8,223 nucleotides of DNA from GCA-003244245 sp035714625 (GTDB lineage: Bacteria; Actinomycetota; Actinomycetes; Mycobacteriales; Pseudonocardiaceae), in the NCBI GenBank assembly GCA_035714625.1, contig DASTLT010000131.1:1-8223 (forward strand), read 5' to 3'. The notes beneath the pieces were generated by a model. That model searched no databases. It had not been told where the DNA came from and was given only the letters and a program-made list of their open reading frames with translations. The first letter of the stretch is position 1, and each line of letters starts with the position of its first letter. Positions 4,472 through 8,223 of this stretch are shown here, one piece after another. Both the position numbers and the translations under genes were made by a program.

Positions 4472-6211
4472 TCAGCTTTCCGGCTCGAATCCGCGCACCA
4501 CCGGCTCGAACAGCTCGGTCCGGCCGATTCCCTCCCGCTTGGTCGGCACGGTGACCTGGATCACCCACAGGTCGGCCCCGGCGGGCACCAGCCGCAGGTA
4601 GCTGATGCGGTGCCGCTCGCCGTCCGCGCCCCTGCCCTCGTCGAGCCGGAACGTGGCCACCAGCCCGTCACCGGACCGCTGCTCCGGCCGGACCTGGGCC
4701 AGCCCGGGCAGCACGGCAGCCAGCTCGTGGCGGTAGCCGGCCAGGTAGTCCTCGGCCCGGTGGCGGGACAGGAAGCCGGTGCTGCGCTGCACGGCGATCA
4801 GCTCGACGCCGTCCGGCGAGACGAACCGGAGCACAGGACCCCGCGCGTCCCCGACTCCCGCCTGGTCTCGGAACTCCAGCCAGCCCTCGGGAACCGCGAC
4901 GGTGAGCCGGCCCGGCTGGGAGCCGTCCGCCTCGGTCACTGTCAGCACCCGGGTGGTCAGCACCGCACCGTCGTGGGTGTCGACCCGAACCCTGAGCGCG
5001 GGCAGCGCCGGGGCGCCGCTGAGGATCCGGGCGGCGGCGAAACCGGCGGTGGCGGCACCAAGAAAGAGCAGCCCGGCCAGCGTCCACAGCACCGCCACAG
5101 CCAGTGTTCCGCGCTGGTGGTGGCTGATCCGGCGTCGGGTGGTGCGGCCCGGACTGTCGCTCGGGATCCCCCCATGCCCCTCGCGATCTGCTCGGACGGC
5201 GAAGGGCAGCGGGCCCGGCTGGGCCGCCAGTTGCCCGGCCGGGGATGCCGGTGGCGGGAATACCGACAGTGGGGCCGCCGGCCGTGGTGCTGGCGAGGGT
5301 GCGGATGGCGAGGGTGCGGATGGCGAGGGCGGGTGCCCGGCAGCGGAGCTGCCGGTCTGCCCAGACAACAGCACCGGCTCGGTCACCCGCGGTGAGCCGA
5401 GCCGTCGGCGCACCTCGGGCAGCGGCATCCGCTGCGCCGGGTCCTTCACCATCAGGCCGCCGATCACCTCGGCCAGCGGCCCGGAACAGGACGGCGTAGG
5501 CACCTCGTCCAGCACCACCGAGGACACCGTGGCCAGCGGGTCCCCCGCGTCATACGGTGGCCGGCCCTCGACGGCGGCGAACAGGGTCGCGCCGAGGCCC
5601 CAGAGGTCGGCCGCCGGGCTGACCGGCGCACCCGAGGCGACCTCGGGCGCGATGTAGGCGGGGGAGCCCAGCATCAGACCGGTCGCCGTCATGGTCTGAT
5701 CGGCCGGGTTGCGGGCGATCCCGAAGTCGGTGAGCTTGATCCGGCCGTCGTGTGCCACCAGCACGTTGCCCGGCTTGACGTCCCGATGGGTGATGCTCGC
5801 GGCGTGCGCGGCCTGCAGCGCGGCGGCCACCGCGGCCCCGATGGCCGTCACCTGGTCGGCTGGCAGCGGACCGGTGCGCAGTAGCTCGGCCAGGCTGTCC
5901 GAGGCCACCAGTTCCATCACCACGAACGGCACCCCCCCGTCCCGGGCCACGTCGTAGAGGGTGACCACGTTGGGGTGCGACAGGGCCGCGATGGCTCGTG
6001 CCTCGCGCAATGAACGCTCCCGCAGCAGGTCGGCCTCGGCGTCCGGAATGCCCGGCGGCAGCAGCACCTCCTTGACCGCGACGGCCCGCCCGAGCACCTC
6101 GTCGTGCGCCGACCACACCGTGCCCATGGCACCCCGGCCCAGCACGGCGCCCAGCCGGTAGCGCCCCGCGACCAGGCGGGGTGCGCCGCCGGGTTGGGTG
6201 GTCACCGCCAC
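4472..6211 (-). CDS. Transmembrane serine/threonine protein kinase (PknB-type) with unassigned extracellular domain
   Basis: A 579-residue receptor-like kinase. Kinase domain about 17-272: glycine loop GRGAMGTVW (25-33), VAVKEVL with Lys47, helix-C Glu70, HRDVKPGN (142-149, catalytic Asp144), DFG (162-164), an activation loop with Thr173, Thr175 and Thr177, and APE (188-190). A Pro/Ser/Ala-rich linker (about 280-360) contains SPSAP repeats. One membrane helix follows at about 369-396. The remaining 183 residues should lie outside the cell; phrases such as VPEGWLEF, FVSPDGVEL, AEDYLAGYRHEL and DLWVIQVTVP suggest an LpqN/PsbP-like fold, by inference only. The start is GTG at 6209-6211, with a second GTG at 6205; neither has a strong ribosome site. 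It diverges from the mutase gene and is followed at 9 bp by punA, so it probably shares a transcript with it. Confidence 0.93.
   Translation of the reverse strand: MAVTTQPGGAPRLVAGRYRLGAVLGRGAMGTVWSAHDEVLGRAVAVKEVLLPPGIPDAEADLLRERSLREARAIAALSHPNVVTLYDVARDGGVPFVVMELVASDSLAELLRTGPLPADQVTAIGAAVAAALQAAHAASITHRDVKPGNVLVAHDGRIKLTDFGIARNPADQTMTATGLMLGSPAYIAPEVASGAPVSPAADLWGLGATLFAAVEGRPPYDAGDPLATVSSVVLDEVPTPSCSGPLAEVIGGLMVKDPAQRMPLPEVRRRLGSPRVTEPVLLSGQTGSSAAGHPPSPSAPSPSAPSPAPRPAAPLSVFPPPASPAGQLAAQPGPLPFAVRADREGHGGIPSDSPGRTTRRRISHHQRGTLAVAVLWTLAGLLFLGAATAGFAAARILSGAPALPALRVRVDTHDGAVLTTRVLTVTEADGSQPGRLTVAVPEGWLEFRDQAGVGDARGPVLRFVSPDGVELIAVQRSTGFLSRHRAEDYLAGYRHELAAVLPGLAQVRPEQRSGDGLVATFRLDEGRGADGERHRISYLRLVPAGADLWVIQVTVPTKREGIGRTELFEPVVRGFEPES
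5291..5330 (-). repeat. 15-bp tandem repeat in the kinase linker
   Basis: TGGCGAGGGTGCGGA (plus strand) occurs exactly at 5291-5305 and 5306-5320, with a partial third copy to 5330. On the minus strand it encodes SPSAP repeats in the Pro/Ser/Ala-rich linker between kinase domain and membrane helix. Because the unit is a multiple of three, copy changes keep the frame and would lengthen or shorten the linker. Confidence 0.9.
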
Positions 6212-6240
6212 ATGATGCCCGCGTTGTGGCCGGTGCTGGG

Positions 6241-6251
6241 GTATGTCATAC
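6241..6251. promoter_or_regulatory. Small palindrome GTATG-T-CATAC in the divergent intergenic region
   Basis: A perfect inverted repeat with 5-bp arms in the 72-bp space between the kinase and mutase starts. It is the most A/T-rich spot there and could supply -10 elements to either side (TTGTGG at 6224-6229, 17 nt, then CATACA at 6247-6252 for the mutase; both matches are weak) or bind a shared regulator. Chance occurrence cannot be excluded. Confidence 0.3.
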
Positions 6252-6269
6252 AGACGGGCGGGCGCGGTG

Positions 6270-6276
6270 AAGGAGG
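6270..6276 (+). promoter_or_regulatory. Strong ribosome binding site AAGGAGG
   Basis: A full Shine-Dalgarno match 7 nt before the ATG at 6284. It fixes the mutase start and excludes the longer upstream extension of the same frame, which would begin at 6104 inside the kinase gene. It is by far the strongest such site in the window. Confidence 0.9.
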
Positions 6277-6283
6277 ACGTGCG

Positions 6284-7906
<1,623 letters not shown>

Positions 7907-7911
7907 CTCTT

Positions 7912-7938
7912 GTCACCCGTCGTTGGAATCGGGGTGAC
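7912..7938 (+). terminator. Inverted repeat after the mutase gene, possible terminator
   Basis: GTCACCC (7912-7918) pairs with GGGTGAC (7932-7938) across a 13-nt loop, starting 5 nt after the mutase stop. There is no T-run, and the stem could equally be an operator for the amidohydrolase gene starting 70 nt further on. Confidence 0.3.
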
Positions 7939-8008
7939 GCTGTGCAACAGACGAGTGAGTTGTTCACCCACAGTGCCACCGGTACCGCCGAGCGAGCAGA
8001 ATCAGAGA

Positions 8009-8223
8009 ATGGGTACCAGAGCAGCCGCGCTCACCGCCGCCGTCGAGCACTGGGCGGCGGACCTTTGCGCGCTCTCGCGCAGCCTTCACGCCGAGCCTGA
8101 GCTGGCCTTTGCCGAGCACCGCAGCGCAGCCAAGATCGCCGACCTGGTGGCGGCCGAGGGCTTCCAGGTCGAGCGCGGCGTGGCTGGTCTGGAGACCGCG
8201 TTCACCGCGACCTACGGGACGGG
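8009..8223 (+). CDS. M20-family amidohydrolase (5' part, cut by right edge)
   Basis: The first 71 residues of a metal-dependent amidohydrolase/carboxypeptidase-like protein of the M20 family, which hydrolyses N-acyl amino acids or similar amides. The N-terminal pattern WAADLCALSRSLHAEPELAFAE followed by AAKIADLVAAEGFQVERGVAGLETAF is typical: the R-x-LHxxPELxFxE segment opens the catalytic domain. Metal ligands lie beyond the edge, so activity cannot be judged. ATG at 8009-8011 is used; the ribosome site is weak, and an in-frame GTG at 7973-7975 would add 12 residues with no better site. M. tuberculosis has two such genes, amiA1 and amiB1, beside deoD and pmmB, supporting shared ancestry of this block. 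It may share a transcript with the mutase gene. Confidence 0.88.
   Translation, partial: MGTRAAALTAAVEHWAADLCALSRSLHAEPELAFAEHRSAAKIADLVAAEGFQVERGVAGLETAFTATYGT

Noticed and set aside
4481..4500. GGCTCGAATCC followed by CACCA, resembling the T-arm and end of a tRNA
   Set aside because: It is the antisense of the kinase C-terminus (VRGFEPES) and no acceptor, D or anticodon arms can be formed upstream.
3707..5395. 562-residue plus-strand open frame
   Set aside because: It is antisense to punA and the kinase, with a His/Gln/Gly-rich, family-less translation; both minus-strand genes have intact motifs.

Overview
The window is high-GC, with strongly G/C-biased third codon positions and several GTG starts. 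It carries a transmembrane PknB-type kinase, a purine nucleoside phosphorylase next to a phosphomannomutase, and an M20 amidohydrolase. This points to an actinomycete chromosome. The amidohydrolase/punA/pmm neighbourhood recalls the amiA1-amiB1-deoD-pmmB block of Mycobacterium tuberculosis, here with extra genes inserted. A long intergenic palindrome around 1829-1880 resembles dispersed repeats I associate with Pseudonocardiales, so that order is a guess; genus cannot be fixed.

Layout, left to right. (1) 1-984, minus: 5' part of a phosphomannomutase gene, running off the left edge. (2) 1016-1402, minus: a small conserved actinobacterial protein of unknown function, with a well-placed promoter and a 17-bp palindromic operator candidate. 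(3) 1403-2146: 744 bp without a convincing gene, rich in inverted repeats. (4) 2147-3045, minus: a two-gene unit (GatB/YqeY-domain protein, then a CX5R tyrosine phosphatase) joined by a 4-bp ATGA overlap. (5) 3046-3628: a gap holding a plus-strand CxxC...CxxC zinc-ribbon frame that may be a remnant. (6) 3629-6211, minus: a receptor Ser/Thr kinase followed 9 bp later by purine nucleoside phosphorylase, probably one operon. (7) 6212-6283: a 72-bp divergent intergenic region. (8) 6284-7906, plus: a methylmalonyl-CoA mutase-type catalytic subunit without its cobalamin domain. (9) 8009-8223, plus: the start of an M20 amidohydrolase, cut by the right edge.

The metabolic genes cover purine nucleoside salvage (PNP releases ribose-1-phosphate, a phosphopentose that a PMM/PGM-family mutase may interconvert), acyl-CoA rearrangement and amide hydrolysis. 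The kinase-punA linkage and the YqeY-phosphatase coupling add protein phosphorylation and dephosphorylation. Most of the window is recognisable actinobacterial gene content and I see no clear new multi-gene system. The points most worth following are the phosphomannomutase with no ordinary start codon, the operator palindrome before the small unknown gene, the YqeY-phosphatase pair, the split mutase without a visible partner, and the structured non-coding stretch.
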